From: Ustilaginoidea virens
Taxonomy: Eukaryota > Ascomycota > Sordariomycetes > Hypocreales > Clavicipitaceae
Reading direction: 5' to 3'
Assembly (NCBI RefSeq): GCF_000687475.1
Contig: NC_057316.1
Location: 1,054,001-1,118,000 of the forward strand
Length of the DNA stretch: 64,000 nucleotides
The translations under genes and the position numbers were made by a program. Positions 9,478 through 21,745 of this stretch are shown one piece after another. How positions within the stretch are numbered: position 1 is the stretch's first letter; every line of letters begins with the position of its first letter. Below the pieces are notes generated by a model. The model ran no database searches, had not been told where the DNA came from, and was given only the letters and a program-made list of their open reading frames with translations.

Positions 9478-10016
9478 AAATTATTTATTGTTATTTTATT
9501 TTATTATTTTTGGATATCTATCGCCGACAATCTCTACGCATCGCCGCATCATCAGATTGAGAAAGGTATTAAGTATTCAGTACTTATATTTATATGGCGA
9601 GTGCTAGTAAAATTCAGTACCCGGTACTTACACACATTCCCTCACGCGTAAATATATGATGCATCACAAATTGATCACACCACTTTATCGTTGCAAATCT
9701 CGATGCGCTACAAATGCACATTTCGCCACATATCTATGATATCACAGTATGGTCACGATATTCACGTCAGATTGATTTCACTAGGGATGTTCTATGTTGG
9801 AATATTATGTATTTAAATCCCTAGATATTCCTACCCAAATAGTGGGAAGGAGGTATGCATGCAAGCAAGTATGCAGAATTAATGCACATCAGATTGTCCC
9901 TACGCCTTAGTCTCGTATCTTATCTGTGCCGTTACTTTACCTTACTGCGATTTTACCATTCCACTGCCTTTATCCTTTGCATACTGCATTATCTTAGCAG
10001 GCAAAAACGTTTGACA
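9478..10016 (+). repeat. Solo LTR of the Cop-K family (539 bp)
   Basis: It starts TGTCAGAATGAAATTATTTA and ends AACGTTTGACA, matching the LTRs of Cop-K and Cop-F. TSD AGATT is at 9473-9477 and 10017-10021. It shares with Cop-F the shorter GGAAGGAGGTATGCATGC junction, where Cop-K has extra bases. With both TSDs present and no internal region, it is the product of LTR-LTR recombination. Confidence 0.95.
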
Positions 10017-11946
10017 AGATTAATACCTTCTTTAAATTTATAACCTAATAGCGGCTTAGACTAGCCACCCCTTATAGTAAAGTAATAAGGCAGGCACTTA
10101 AGAAGAGAAATAATATTATTAACTATATATAGGTTATATAAGATATTATAATAGAATATCTTAAAAATGCCAACCTTACTAAATCTAATTATATCCCCTA
10201 GCTTATATATATTAAGACCGGCAACTACTATATAAAAGCCCCCCCTATAAAGAATAGTTAGAAGTCCTTTAACTATTATTTCGCCTAAGTTAAAGCTAAA
10301 AACCGATTTACTACCTTTTATGCTAAAACCCTACTTTACTCCCCTGCCGAGATAGATATATATGCCGTATAGCTTATTAGCTAACTCTAAAGTATTACTA
10401 ATATTGTGGCCCTAAAGAAGGCACCTAAAGCCCCTAGCGTAAAACCCTAGTAGAACTCTTGCACTAAGATAGCCTAAAATACTATAAAAAAGGCCTACTA
10501 AAAATAGGTAGTATATTATACCCTAGAGAATCTTAGCGCTATGCAAAAGGCGGGGGCAATTTAGTCCTATATTATATAAAAGGAATAATACTAATTATAA
10601 AAAGAAGCCCTTAATAAAGCTACCGCCTAGAATACCGACCTATAGTCCCTAGAGAAATAGGCCTATCTATATAGTAGCCTCCCGCCTTAATTAAAAGAGA
10701 TCTTTCCGCTAAAACGAGGCAGCCTAGGCCTAAAAGCTATAATATATAAGGAAAAAGCATAAGTTTTTACTAAATAATTCTTTCCTACCTCTTAAGCCAC
10801 TTATAATAATATCCCCGACCTAATATTCCTCTAGCTTACTACTATTATATTCCCCCCTACCGATTCCTTTTCCTATAAAGAGGTATATATCGTATTATAT
10901 AATGTAGTAGGCTAGAAAGTATTAAGCCCTAATAGGCTCCTAATAGGATTCCTTAAAGTATATAGCCTCCTATTTATTACCGCTCTTATATATCTCCTAA
11001 ATAAGATATACTATATTAGGTATTATCCGGCTTAATACCGAGAGGCCAAAATAGTAGTACTATAGAAACTAAGGAAAAAGCTAGAGGAGTACTCTAAGGT
11101 AGGAGGCTAAAGACTAATATTACTTTTTAACCTAATAGGAAAAGTTATAGAAGCTATAGTTATATAACGGCTTACTATTACTCTCGAAAAGGGTAACCTC
11201 CTTTTAGACCTCTAAATAGGTAATAGGGCAAACTAATTAACCGATATAGCATTAAGTATACTAGTCGAAATTATATATATAACCTAGCACTATAGTAGGA
11301 TCGCCTTACTACTTTAATTAGATATATTAGCTATATTTAATACCATTAATTATACCTATCTTATTTACTTACTACTAGAGAAAGGACTCCTGCCTTAGCT
11401 AGTAGTATAGGTATATAGCTTTACTGAATTGCATTTGGTGCGAATCTATTTTAAGGGGCAACTTATAAATAAACTACTAATTACCGCTAGGGTCCCTTAA
11501 GGGTCCCCCCTCTCCCCTATCCTCTTCCTTATCTATATTATACTACTCTATAAGAGACTGCAAAAGAGTATATTAATTATTACACTAGGCTTTACTAATA
11601 ATACTAATATTATAGCCTATAGGAGAGATATAGGGGAGACTAAAGTGCTACTAGAAAAAATATAAGCTATTTATGACGATTAATTTAAATAAATAAGACT
11701 AAATTTTAACTTTAGTAAGAGTAAGCTTATCTACTTTACACGCATATATAAGGCGGATAAGACGTTAGTATAGCTTAAGACCGCTATAATATAGCCGAAA
11801 TAGTATATTAGATTCTTAGGAGTCGAAATCTACTATAAGCTGAAATAGAGGGAATATTATATTAAGATCGTAAAGAAACTTAAGCGGTAGCGATTTATAC
11901 TTATAGCGATAGCAGCCTCTACCTAAGGCTGCTAATATCGGGAAAT
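10017..11946 (+). pseudogene. LINE-A ORF2, endonuclease end and reverse transcriptase
   Basis: It aligns with LINE-B 41340-43215. RT blocks are readable through stops: LDILAIFNTIN at about 11320-11350, GVP-GSPLSPILFLIYI at about 11490-11540 and FTNNTNIIA at 11591-11617 (the F-x-D-D box with both Asp codons turned to Asn). It stops abruptly at GGAAAT (11946), where the Gy-C LTR begins. The remaining ~950 bases of the ORF2 equivalent (RNase H-like end and C-terminal Cys motif) do not reappear in the window. Confidence 0.75.
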
Positions 11947-12190
11947 TATAAAGGACTAGCCCTAGGGCGGCTGCGAATAGGCGTCAATAATATATATTAA
12001 ATAGACTAAAGAGGAAGGAAAAGGATCTAAGTAGGAACCTTCTATTTAGTCTATTTATATCCCTATTATGATATGTATCGGAGTCCTAGTATAGTCCTGT
12101 GACTCCGTCTATTGCCCTTCTTAGGCTAGACGCGGGTATAGCCCGAGTCCTAGCCATATTGTGGCGCGGGCGTAGCCCGAGCCCGTGATA
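11947..12190 (-). repeat. Gy-C 3' LTR (244 bp)
   Basis: On the minus strand it runs from TATCACGGGCTCGGG to AGTCCTTTATA. It abuts LINE-A on the left and the reversed polypurine tract TACCCCCCTCCTCC on the right. Confidence 0.9.
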
Positions 12191-12831
12191 TACCCCCCTC
12201 CTCCTCCTTAGAGGCGGAAGAATATACCATCCGATATCATCCCCTGCGTATATCGCCCCCTAATTAAAACCTCTTATAGCCTTCGAAAATAACCTTAATT
12301 AGATATATAGGATAATAATCAGGCGTATAGACCTACTAATATATGACCGATATGAATATAATGGGGGCTAGAGTCGGTATGCTTTAGGCAGATATAATGG
12401 AATCCTATTGAAGCCGGTCGTAATGCCATTAGCTAGAAGGAACTGTATCGTAGCTATCGCAGAGCAGAAAAATTTTATCGCTAGCCGTCGGTTAGAAATC
12501 CGTCTGCACTAAAGCTTCTTTCTTTATCTACTTCTCTTTTGTATTTCTTTCTCCTTCTCTCTATCCCTATGCTTATTATCACTAAGGCCATCATTTCTAG
12601 TAGTAAGTCTACGGCATTACTACTATCGTAAGAATCGTCCCTACTAATAGAGTTGCGCTATCGAAAGTTTTTAGATCGTTCGTATCAGGTCTGCATAGTA
12701 AATCGTCCGGTACTAATAGGTATTTAGGCCCCCCCCCCGTTTACTATTACGTCGGATTCGTCGCTATATCGTCCGGAGGACTAGTGGATGGGAATACGCC
12801 TATTGCCCGGGACCCTCTTATAACTCTAGGG

Positions 12832-14649
12832 GTAGAACCCGCGGCTTCTATAGAGATAGTATAGGGTCCTAATATAGCGGAAGCGTAATGCGGAGGATAC
12901 GCATTATCTCTTGCAGGCTTATAGCAATAAAAGAAGTCGATTAGTCTTTAGAATGCTTCGTTCGCTAAAGTATACTATAGAAGATTAAACCGAGAATATT
13001 AACCGCAGCAGGGCTAAAGTATTATACTACTAATTCCTAGACAATAAGATTGCCTGCCGCTCCGATCTATATCCGATATCGTTTCGCTTACAATATAATA
13101 TTGCGGTATTCTATTTAAAAGAGACCTAAGATAATATTACGGGTAAGGCCTGGGATTATATAAAGTATAACCGTAAAAGGCCAGCCATTAATATTAATAT
13201 TTATGCGAACGATATATATAATAAAGAAAGTCGCTTCCTTATATTCCCCTAAATAGCTCTGAATCTCTACTGCCATTCCGATTTTCCTGCATTATAGTAG
13301 GCAGATAGATTAGAGACCTAATTATTATACTATTTTTTCGCTTATAGCGCTATAGCAATTACAACCCGAGTCGATTAAGGTATTAATAAAAGTATAAGAC
13401 TTATATAATATTGGTACTAAAAAGGGGTGCCTATCTATATATTCTATAATCTCTTTAATCTCTTTCGTATAAAGTCTTTTTTGTAATCGATTAGAGTTTT
13501 AAGCGTATACTTTAAGCCCTCTCGCGAGATTAGGCTTAAGGGCTAGTTTTTTCCCTAAGAGTCGTCGCTATTATTATCCTTAGTAGCCTAAGAGTCTACT
13601 ATAGCTACCTTAACTATTCCCGGTTTGCAGGCCCTTTATAAATAGCATTTCTATATATAGTGGGTAGAAGTACTATAATAAAGGCAAAGGTCCTTCTCCT
13701 ATTGCTTATTAAGGACCTCCTATAAGACCTATTCGGCTATATATTGCTTACTCTTTGAAGTAAACTAATTAATACCTATTATCTGCATATTACCCTCTGC
13801 ATCCTAATTATTATTCTATCGATTGTGAGGAGGACTAAAGTAGCGCCTAATTATTAGGCTAATCTTAAGGTTAATAGCGATTTAACGATAGCAATTAACT
13901 ACTATATAGTAGTTATTATAGGAGACCCTGAGTCCGATAATCTTATCGGCTATCCTAGCATTTAATATAGAATAGAGGTATTCGAGTTTTACTTCCTTAG
14001 GCCAATTAATTCCTCTTATAAGTACTAGTTTTTCCTTAAATCGGATAAAGAAAGCGGCAAAAAGTTCTTTAGGGCTTTAGCATAAGGAGTACTTAAGTTT
14101 AATAATTATATAGTCCTATCGATGCGGATCCTTAAAGAGATATTAGAGGTATTTAAAGAACTTCACTATATTATAATCGTAGGCCTTACTATTCTTAAAA
14201 AAGGCTATAACTTATAATTAAACTATAGAAGATAGGTTCTAAAAGATAAATATCTACTATATCTTTTCGTCTCTAATAAAGTCTTTATCGACCTTAAGCT
14301 TATATTATATAAAGGTTCGCTAGGCGGTAAATATTGTCTTTTTGCCGTTAAAAGGGTCCCCTATCGGGATCGGCTTATACTTAGGTTGGGTATAAGCCGC
14401 ATTAAGAGTAATAGAGGGGATAGGTCCGCCCTATTATATTACTAGGACCGGTTAATATTCCAGTTGGGGTTTACTTACCTACTCTACGAGATAAGCCTAT
14501 AAAGAATTTATCTGCAATTGAATCTATTGCATTTCCTCGGAAAATTACTGCATTTAGGTGTGTGTGTTATATCGGGGGCGCTGCTGCCCTATGCCGTCTG
14601 CCACCATCTTATTAGGCGTGCTTATTTCGATATCGTATAATGCTTGCAT
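12832..14649 (-). pseudogene. Gy-C gag and protease, RIP pseudogene
   Basis: It is the same gag as Gy-1 with the same start (MQALYDIEISTP), followed by the gag core at about 13900-14340, a degraded CCHC region at about 13630-13700 and the protease with LIDSG-type motif at about 13370. It ends at the deletion point near 12820, before any RT. In-frame TAA/TAG codons are frequent. A gag-protease-only unit would need pol from another family member. Confidence 0.75.
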
Positions 14650-14703
14650 TATTGGTTCTATAATATAGAGTTTTAATAGTAAGGCTGAGAGAGTCTATTT
14701 AAA

Positions 14704-14947
14704 TGTAAAGAACTGGCCTTAAGGCGGCTATAAATAGGCGTTAATAATATATATTAAATAGACTAAAGAGGAAGGAAAAGGATTTAAGTAAGAACCTTTT
14801 ATCTAGTCTATTTATAGCCTAATTATAATACGTATTGGAGTCCTAGTATAGTCCCGTGACTCCGTCTATTGCCCTTCTTAGGCTAGATACAGGCGCAGCC
14901 CGAGTCCTAGCCATATTGTAGCGCAGGTATAGCCCGAGCCTATAATA
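14704..14947 (-). repeat. LTR shared by Gy-C (5') and Gy-B (3')
   Basis: On its high-coordinate side lies a polypurine tract (14948-14965) belonging to Gy-B, and on its low-coordinate side the primer site and gag of Gy-C. It belongs to the same LTR subfamily as Gy-1, whereas the other Gy-B LTR (50054-50295) belongs to a second subfamily. A single LTR serving two elements of mixed subfamily points to recombination between LTRs. Confidence 0.8.
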
Positions 14948-16900
14948 TACCCCCCTTCTCCGCCTTAGAGTCAGAAAAATCGCCTTTCGTTATTAATTAA
15001 TCCTCCGCTAGGGACCAATTATATCGCCGATTACTACACCGCGATATTCTTAAATCCGTATATAGGCTAATGGCCGGGTATAGGAAGGATTTATCTATAA
15101 CCGTAGCAGATATAGCTATACAATTGATAGGAGTCGTATAATTATCAATTGGGAATAGTATAGTAGAAGCGCGTAGAAGTTTGTTATTGCGCCGCTAGCT
15201 GGAGGTTGACCGATGTAGCTAGGAATGTTATAAAAAATTTTTCGCTAGCTACTAGCTAGAAATCTCCCTATAGTTTTTATTTTTTCTCATTAGGGCTCTT
15301 TTCCTTTTTCTTTTCTTCCTATTAAGGCTATTAATAAGCATCGAAGGTCCCTATCGTCGTAAGTTTTATCCCGTATTAAGCCTATATTATATACTAATTG
15401 GTTAAAGCATTATTTCCGTCCCGCCCGTATTAGTGTTTTTTGCTGAATTTTGTCTCTATTGCAGCTGGCTGCTAAATCCTTTTATAGTAAGACCCAGTCT
15501 AGCCTATTGTAAAGCCTATTAGTAAGTTTTAAGTCCCTACCTATATCGTAAGTATCTTATACTAACCCTATTTAGAGCCTGAATATATCCTTATCTACTA
15601 CTAGAAGTGCTTCTACCGGAAAAGGATCGAGTCTTACTCGTCCCTAGAAGTTATACCGCACTATTAGCAACTATCTTTTAAAGGGTAACTCTTCGGATAA
15701 GGAGTATTAGTATATAAAGGATAAAGAGTTTCTATATAATAGATACATTAAGCGTATATAGTCGACCGGAGAGTTGCCTATATATAAGTATTATAAGAAA
15801 GCTAAAGGGTGCAAAAGCTATGCTAATTCTTATGCATTTTGCGTATAGCTTAATTAGCGTCTCGCGGGGAACCCCATACTATAGTATATCTTACGCAATT
15901 AGATTAAGGCAGTAAAGGAGGGGAAAGCCATTATAAAGCCCACTCGTCCTAAGATAGATATATAGAAAGTACGTACTACTATCCTAACCCCTAAATTTCA
16001 GGCTTTAAATAATTAATAGTATTGCGCTTTTACTGCTGAATAGGTAGCCCCTAGCGCCCTGCGTTTAGCGTTTAGGCTAAAAAATACTATCGGTATAGTT
16101 TCTACTATATCTATAGTATTAATGCCTTCCCGGCGCTAGGCTAGGTCTATTATAGATTTTGCTCCCGTTTTAAATATTATAAGGGAGATATAAATAGAAG
16201 CCTAGGAATATTATATTAGGATAAAGTAGTACTAGATTAGAGCTTAATATCCCTGACTGCCCCTGCCCCTATCTCGGCCCGCCCTCCCCATATATTATAT
16301 AAGGGGGGAACTATCGTATAACTAAGGCGGCTAGTATTACGCAGAGGCTCTACTGCTGCCGGCATAAGGTTATCTAGTATAACCCCCGCAGTAGTAGGCA
16401 TACCCTGCTCTGCAGCCTTTTACGCCTTTGCTATCTTTATCGCAGCTACTACTATAGATACTATATCATCCGGCCCTATCTTATTAAAAGGTCTTATCGT
16501 CTCTTAGTGCGCCCCTATTATATTCGCCTTATAGTGGCCTGCAGACTCTATTATATTATAGACGTATAGGGAATTATCCCCGTCTAATATATAGCCTATA
16601 TATACGCCCTGCCCTATAAGGATCCCTATTGCTATCGGCCTATATATTACCGTAGGAATAGGAGGAGGCTTAGGGAGATAGAGAGTAGCCCTAAGAAGGG
16701 GCGTATTAAAGTTAAGCCTATATCGGCTCTGGTTTGGTTTATTATATTTTTTTTTAAAGTGTTTTTTGTTATTTTATTTTATTTTTTATAGTAGTAGGCA
16801 CTTAGCGTTATTTACCGGTCTAATAGACCCTATTTTAGGACCTGGCTAGGCCTATCGTAAGTCCTAATGTCCCCCTATTTAGCCTCGAATATTTCCTATA
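14948..16900 (-). other. Gy-B 3' region
   Basis: About 1.95 kb lies between the chromodomain and the polypurine tract. Near 15160-15320, on the minus strand, it shares a LAKNFL block with Gy-D (60395-60450). On the plus strand, 15585-16260 has one frame with somewhat fewer stops (for example YIKDKEFLYNRYIKRI and KAKGCKSYANSYAFC), but no domain was recognised. Confidence 0.45.
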
Positions 16901-19725
16901 CAGTAGTATCCTTAAAGTTTTCTAGGGGTTCTTATATCGGTAAATTATATCCTTTTTACTTTATAAGTATATTACGTTTTTATCCTTAACCCTATATATT
17001 TTTCGCCGTAAGTATCTTTTAACCTTATATTCTTTATATAGGTTTGTAGAGTCTTAGGGGAGGATAAATAGGGGCCTAGGTTATATATCGGTTATTACCT
17101 AATTAGGTAATAGATTAAAAGCGGCTTATTCAATTAGGTTAATATAGAAAATTAAATAAATGCTTTATAGGATATCAAGCTAGATATTAAGCGGTAATAG
17201 GACGATAATAATAGTATATTTAGTAGAGACCTAATTAAGCTTCTTATATAGGCGGTTCGTTTTAATATTCTAAAGGTTTAATTATATCTAATTACTAACC
17301 TAGAAATGCTTAGCCAGGCATTATAAACGGTTAATAGTATCTTACTATTATTATTATGCGAAGGCGATAGTAGCTTAGGCTAATTCCTATCCCTCTTTAA
17401 GGTTGCTAAAAAAGAAGGCTATATGCCCTTTCAGGGTAGTTAAGCTTAGGGTTACCTTTAGAGGTAGGTCGATAATCGGAATATTAAACCTATTAAGCAG
17501 CCGGTTTAAGCTAAACCTAGTAATAGATGATATCTAGTTATTTAATACGAGTTAATATACCGTAAGATAGTATAGCTAATCGTATTAATTAAAGGAAATT
17601 ATAATATAGAGGACCGCTTATACCTCTTAGTTTATTCGTTCTATACTACTATTAGTTTAGGAGTGGTATACTATTAATAGAAATTGCTTAGTCCTAACTG
17701 ATTTGCATAATATAGACTAAAATTAGCCTATCTAATCCGAACCTTAATTACTAATAATCTCCTTAGGGAAGCTATAAAAGCGCTATTAGTACTATTAAAA
17801 GCATTTTGCGTAGTCTCTTGCTTTTATTAAGTGTATAGCCTTAAGCTGGATATACTTCGATAAGCGGTTTGTAATTACTATAAGGAATCGCGGGTCGGAT
17901 GCGTTATAGGTAGGAAAGTTAGTTATAAAGTCGACCGATATCTATAACTAGAAGCGGTTTGCGATTAGTAGCGGTTATAATAGGCCCTAGCGCAATTAGC
18001 GGCTCTTATGCACCCTATAGTATCGGTAATTCTAAATATATCTCGCTACCTTAGATAATATATTATTAAAGTGATAATCCTATTGTAATAATTAGAAGGT
18101 AGTGTTTTTCCCTAGGTAGCCTATAATAGGCAAGTTATAGCAGTATTAGATTATTATAGTGGTTAAGGGCTTAAACGATAGGAGCTATACCTATACCCGG
18201 TAAAAGGGTATGCCGTATATATTTAGGGTATAGTTAATAATTTATTTTTATATCGCTACCTCTACTAGAAATTATCATTTTCTATTCGCGATTGCTATCT
18301 ATCGGGCCTAGTATATACTATCTTTAGATATTGCTTAGTCCTAAATAGCTTAAAGGTAGGAATCGGCGAAAATATATAGGCTACGAAGTAGGGTAGTCTT
18401 TAGGGCTAAGGTTAGTATTATCTCGCCCTTTATTTTATCTATATCGAGTGCTAAAATAAATAGCGGTTTTAGGATTTAGCCGATTTATAGCTCTATTTTA
18501 TCTGCCTTTTATTCCTATTAAGAAAGCGTATTAGGGCATTAGGCTTATAACCCTGGCTTATACTAAAGATAGAAGTTAAAGAGTGCTAAAGTTTTAGCCT
18601 ATTAGGCTTATTACTTAGATATTTCTTATAGTCGGGCGAAGTACTTTAGGTTCTTATAGTCGGTAAGGATTATAAAGGGGGAGGCTACTAAATAGAGTTC
18701 GGCTAATTATACTTTAAGGCAAGAGATAATAGTAAAGAGTTCCTTATTATATATAGTATAATTCTATTTTATATCTAATAAACGAGCGGAATAATATATA
18801 ATAGGGTAAAATATGCTATCCTCTTTAACCTATAATAGATAGCTACTAAAGGCTATATTAGAACTATCTGCCTTAAAGACCGTCTCCTTATTAGGGTCTT
18901 ATTAGGCGAGAACTAAAAACGATATAAAATACTACTTAAGCACTTAGAATACCGCTTTTTCTTCGTCTAACTATTAGAATAAGACCCCTTTCTTTATTAA
19001 TTTAACTAAAGGGTCAATAAGGCGGGAGAAATCTAGGATAAAATCGCAGTAGAAATTAGTAAAACTAAGGAAATTATAAATGCCTTTTAATTTTATAGGT
19101 ACTTCTTAGTTTTAAATAGCCTTAATCTTTTTGGGGTCTAAATAGATTTCCTTTCTAGCTATTACGATATATCCTAGGTATTAGACCTCCTTTATTGCGA
19201 AATCGCATTTATTAAGATCTAAATTTAGGCCGGCTTTTTATAATTATTAAAGGACTTCCTTAATACGCCCTATATAGTCCGCTTTTATTCCCCTGGTATA
19301 GATTAAGATATTATTAAGGTAGGCAGTTATAAAGTCTTTTAGTGTATTCCCTAAGGCCCTATTAATATATCTTTAGAAGGTTGTAGGGGCCCTAATTAGG
19401 CTAAATAGCGTAATAAGCTATTTAAATAATCTAAATCGTATGCAGAATATAGTTAAGTATTTATCGCCCTCTGTAATATATATCTTATAGAATGCTGCGC
19501 GTATATTAACCTTAGTAAATTATTTCGCTTAGGATAGGGATTATAAGGTCTCTTTAATTAAGGGGAGGGGGTATCGGTCTTAGACTATAACCTTATTAAG
19601 GGCCTAATAGTCGATATAAAAATACTACCTGCTATTCCCTTTTCTAGCTAGTAGGATTAGTACTACTACCGATAAGGAGCTTATGCAGATCTATCTTTTA
19701 TCTATTAGGTTAGTTATTTATCTTT
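16900..19725 (-). pseudogene. Gy-B pol, C-terminal half (RT, RNase H, integrase, chromodomain)
   Basis: Read on the minus strand from 19725 downward. The RT box is readable as ITAYLNNILIY (about 19300-19335; YLDD with Asp turned to Asn), followed by YLGYIVIARKEIYLDP (about 19135-19185). RNase H lies at about 18330-18900 and integrase at about 17330-18260, both placed by alignment to Gy-D. The chromodomain at about 16915-17050 gives KEYKVK and then NLPI-EPLENFKD. Stop codons are dense. The gene is cut at 19725 by the insertion of Cop-H (TSD TCTTT) and its 5' half resumes at 47988. Confidence 0.75.
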
Positions 19726-20449
19726 TGTTGCAAAATGGTGACTCAGAACACTGTTGGAAAGTATACTAAGTACCGACAGTGGCGTATAAGGCGTTGCAGA
19801 ATAAAACAAGCTGGTTAAAGATTAAAAACGCATAAGAGGTTGACCAGAGCAAAGATGTCAGGGAAATCTGATTCTAATTGTTGGTGACTATTCTAGCTAG
19901 AAAGAGGGAATTTTGGGCATATTTCTACCATCTTGAAAAAGTGGTTGAAAATAATGAAAAACCGCAAAAATAGCGAAAAACCCGACGAAAAGTCGGTCTG
20001 CCCAACCGTGCCCAGTCTGTGCCTAATATCCTACCCAGTGCATACCCAACCAAGCCCAGTGGCTTATAGCGGTGTGCCGGATGCCCTATAACAGCCTGCC
20101 GTACGGGCCGAAAGCCCTATATCGGTCTGCCGTAAATGACCGGTGTAGCGGGTGACTGTATGTAGAAGGCCGAAAGTGCTGGTATTAGCAAGGTTTGCCC
20201 ATTTGGTAATCCCGTAGAAATGCGCCGCCTGTTGTGGGCCTTGTGGCCCGCTGTGACCGGCCGCTGTGGCCGGCTGTGGGGCGCTGTGCCGGTGCCGTGA
20301 CCGGCGCTGTGGCCCACTGTAATCGGCGTTATGGGGCGCTGTGCCCCACTATAGCGCCTGGTATAGCCACCGCGATATCTCAACGTAGAGACGTCGTACG
20401 GTAGCGAGACTAGTACCAAAATACAGCTAAAAAGGCGCTGATTTCAACA
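19726..20449 (-). repeat. Cop-H 3' LTR (724 bp)
   Basis: It runs TGTTGCAAAATGG...GATTTCAACA on the plus strand. The middle (about 20225-20350) is strikingly GC-rich for this window, with many short CTGTG/GGCGC words. CCCCCTCT at 20450-20457 is, reversed, the polypurine tract. Confidence 0.93.
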
Positions 20450-20457
20450 CCCCCTCT

Positions 20458-20967
20458 GATTAGCAATATGGCTAATCCTAGCGTTAGAATAAAAGAAAGA
20501 AACCCTGTAAAAAATCAGAAAAAAAAGATGATAATGCTATAGGGATTGCAGCCCTAATAGCTGCCGAAATATAGGGAATTTCGGGCTTGGGAGTGGTTTG
20601 GTAAGTCTATCCGCAGGCATATCTGTCGTAGGTAAATAAGATATTTTTACCAGGCCACTGCAGGCCTTCTCACGTATATACCGGAATTTAAGCAAGGTAT
20701 GCTTAGTGCGGGCATGCTGATTTAGGTTATTTGCGTTAGAAATAGACCCTTAGTTATCGCAGTATAGTGGTATCGGATATTAAATATCGACCTGGATTTC
20801 TTTAAATAAATTAGATATCCACTCTACTTCGCGAAGCGCTTTAAGCATTGTATTAGACTTGGCTTTAAGCATTAATAAAACTATAGTCGATGACTATTTT
20901 AACCTCTAGCTAATAGGTCCACCATTTAAGGTAGTAAGATAACCACTAGTAGACTTCGAAGTCAGCC
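20458..20967 (-). pseudogene. Cop-H RNase H, C-terminal part
   Basis: On the minus strand 20967-20640 reads TSKSTSGYL, NGGPIS, REVEWISNLF, then IPLYCDN-GSISNANN and RTKHTLLKFRYIRE. This is the copia RNase H with its C-D-N block and T-K-H block. The LPTTDMPADRLTKPLP motif that closes copia pol follows. Cop-J is inserted at the preceding codons (TSD CAGCC) and the frame rejoins at 28166. A few TAG/TAA stops are present. Confidence 0.85.
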
Positions 20968-21317
20968 TGTCGGAATCGCTGTCGCAAGGTGCCCAATTGG
21001 GCACCAATTGGGCACATTGCGACGGATATGCCGCGCACACCCGATGCGCACGATGTGGCCACTTTGGCCCCTTTTGCCCCTTTACCCCTGAGCCCGGTAG
21101 GGCACGCGGGCAGCCCGGCCCGACTGCGCCGATGCACGTGACTACGGCACGCACAAAAAGGCCACATCGTGTAATTACTCTTTTGCTTCCTTTCTTTCCT
21201 TTTAGATAGTCAGTCATAATTAAAGAAGTAATTATACCTTTGACCGGTGACCTCACGGTACTTGATACTACGCGCGCGACCCTACGTATAACTGGGTACC
21301 CCGAGTTTATATCAACA
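20968..21317 (+). repeat. Cop-J 5' LTR (350 bp)
   Basis: It starts TGTCGGAATCGC and ends TATATCAACA. Near its start is the perfect 16-bp palindrome GTGCCCAATTGGGCAC (20990-21005) followed by a further CAATTGGGCAC. GC content is well above the surroundings. Confidence 0.93.
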
Positions 21318-21745
21318 CTGATCAGTGGTGATAACCACCACTCACAGGATAATATCCCGCAAAGAATGGTACATTATAGATTAGTAAGATACTAATTTCG
21401 AAGAGGCAGTTAAGCTTTCTTAGCTATACTAACTAGAGGGAGAACGATTTATAACCTCTCCTTCCCCTTATCTATCACGAGGAAGAAACTTACGCTAAAT
21501 ATCACGATCTTTGAAGATACCCTTAGCATTTAGGAAGAACGATTTATGACCTCTTCCTATTCTTTCTTTCTTTTACTACTACGGTAAAAGCCCTCTCGAA
21601 TCTTGTACTCCTTGCAAGAGTGAATCTTATACTCCTTGCAATACATCCCCCCCTTCAACACTATAGCCTCATCATTATTAACATCATAATAACCACGAGA
21701 GCTACCTAAGAGGATATAATGATTTGCCTTACTCTTTAACGACAA
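21318..21745 (+). other. Cop-J leader
   Basis: No coding frame was recognised. It opens with CTGATCAGTGGTGATAACCA, containing a GTGGT/ACCAC inverted pair. It does not match the iMet half-tRNA site used by Cop-H and Cop-K, so its primer is unassigned. A short motif (GAACGATTTATRACCTCT) occurs twice, at about 21443 and 21537. Confidence 0.5.

Larger units (their letters stand above)
11947..14947 (-). mobile_element. Gy-C, internally deleted gypsy (3.0 kb)
   Basis: Two 244-bp LTRs (11947-12190 and 14704-14947) bound 2.5 kb of internal sequence in reverse orientation. Reading on the minus strand: LTR, self-priming site, gag from the ATG at 14649, CCHC region, protease, then a direct jump at about 12811-12832 to the 3' region and polypurine tract (12191-12209). 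RT, RNase H, integrase and chromodomain are absent. The flanks GAAAT (left) and TACCC (right) do not match, because the right LTR is shared with Gy-B. Confidence 0.8.

Noticed and set aside
9855..10043. Open frame MHASKYAELMHIRLSL..., recurring at 31655, 37979 and 58910
   Set aside because: It lies wholly inside the LTR of the Cop-K family, so its recurrence only reflects LTR copies; no start context or domain.
14704..14952. Gy-C as a simple insertion with its own TSD
   Set aside because: Flanks GAAAT and TACCC do not match and the right flank is the Gy-B polypurine tract.
15585..16260. Plus-strand frame antisense to Gy-B with Cys-containing segment (KAKGCKSYANSYAFC)
   Set aside because: Stop density is only modestly lower than in other frames, and no matching frame was found in Gy-1 or Gy-D, so it is not reported as a gene.
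20117..20419. 100-codon frame, repeated at 47694-47957
   Set aside because: It is antisense within the GC-rich part of the Cop-H LTR. GC-rich DNA gives open frames by chance, and the composition (Gly/Ala/Arg/His) follows the short repeats.
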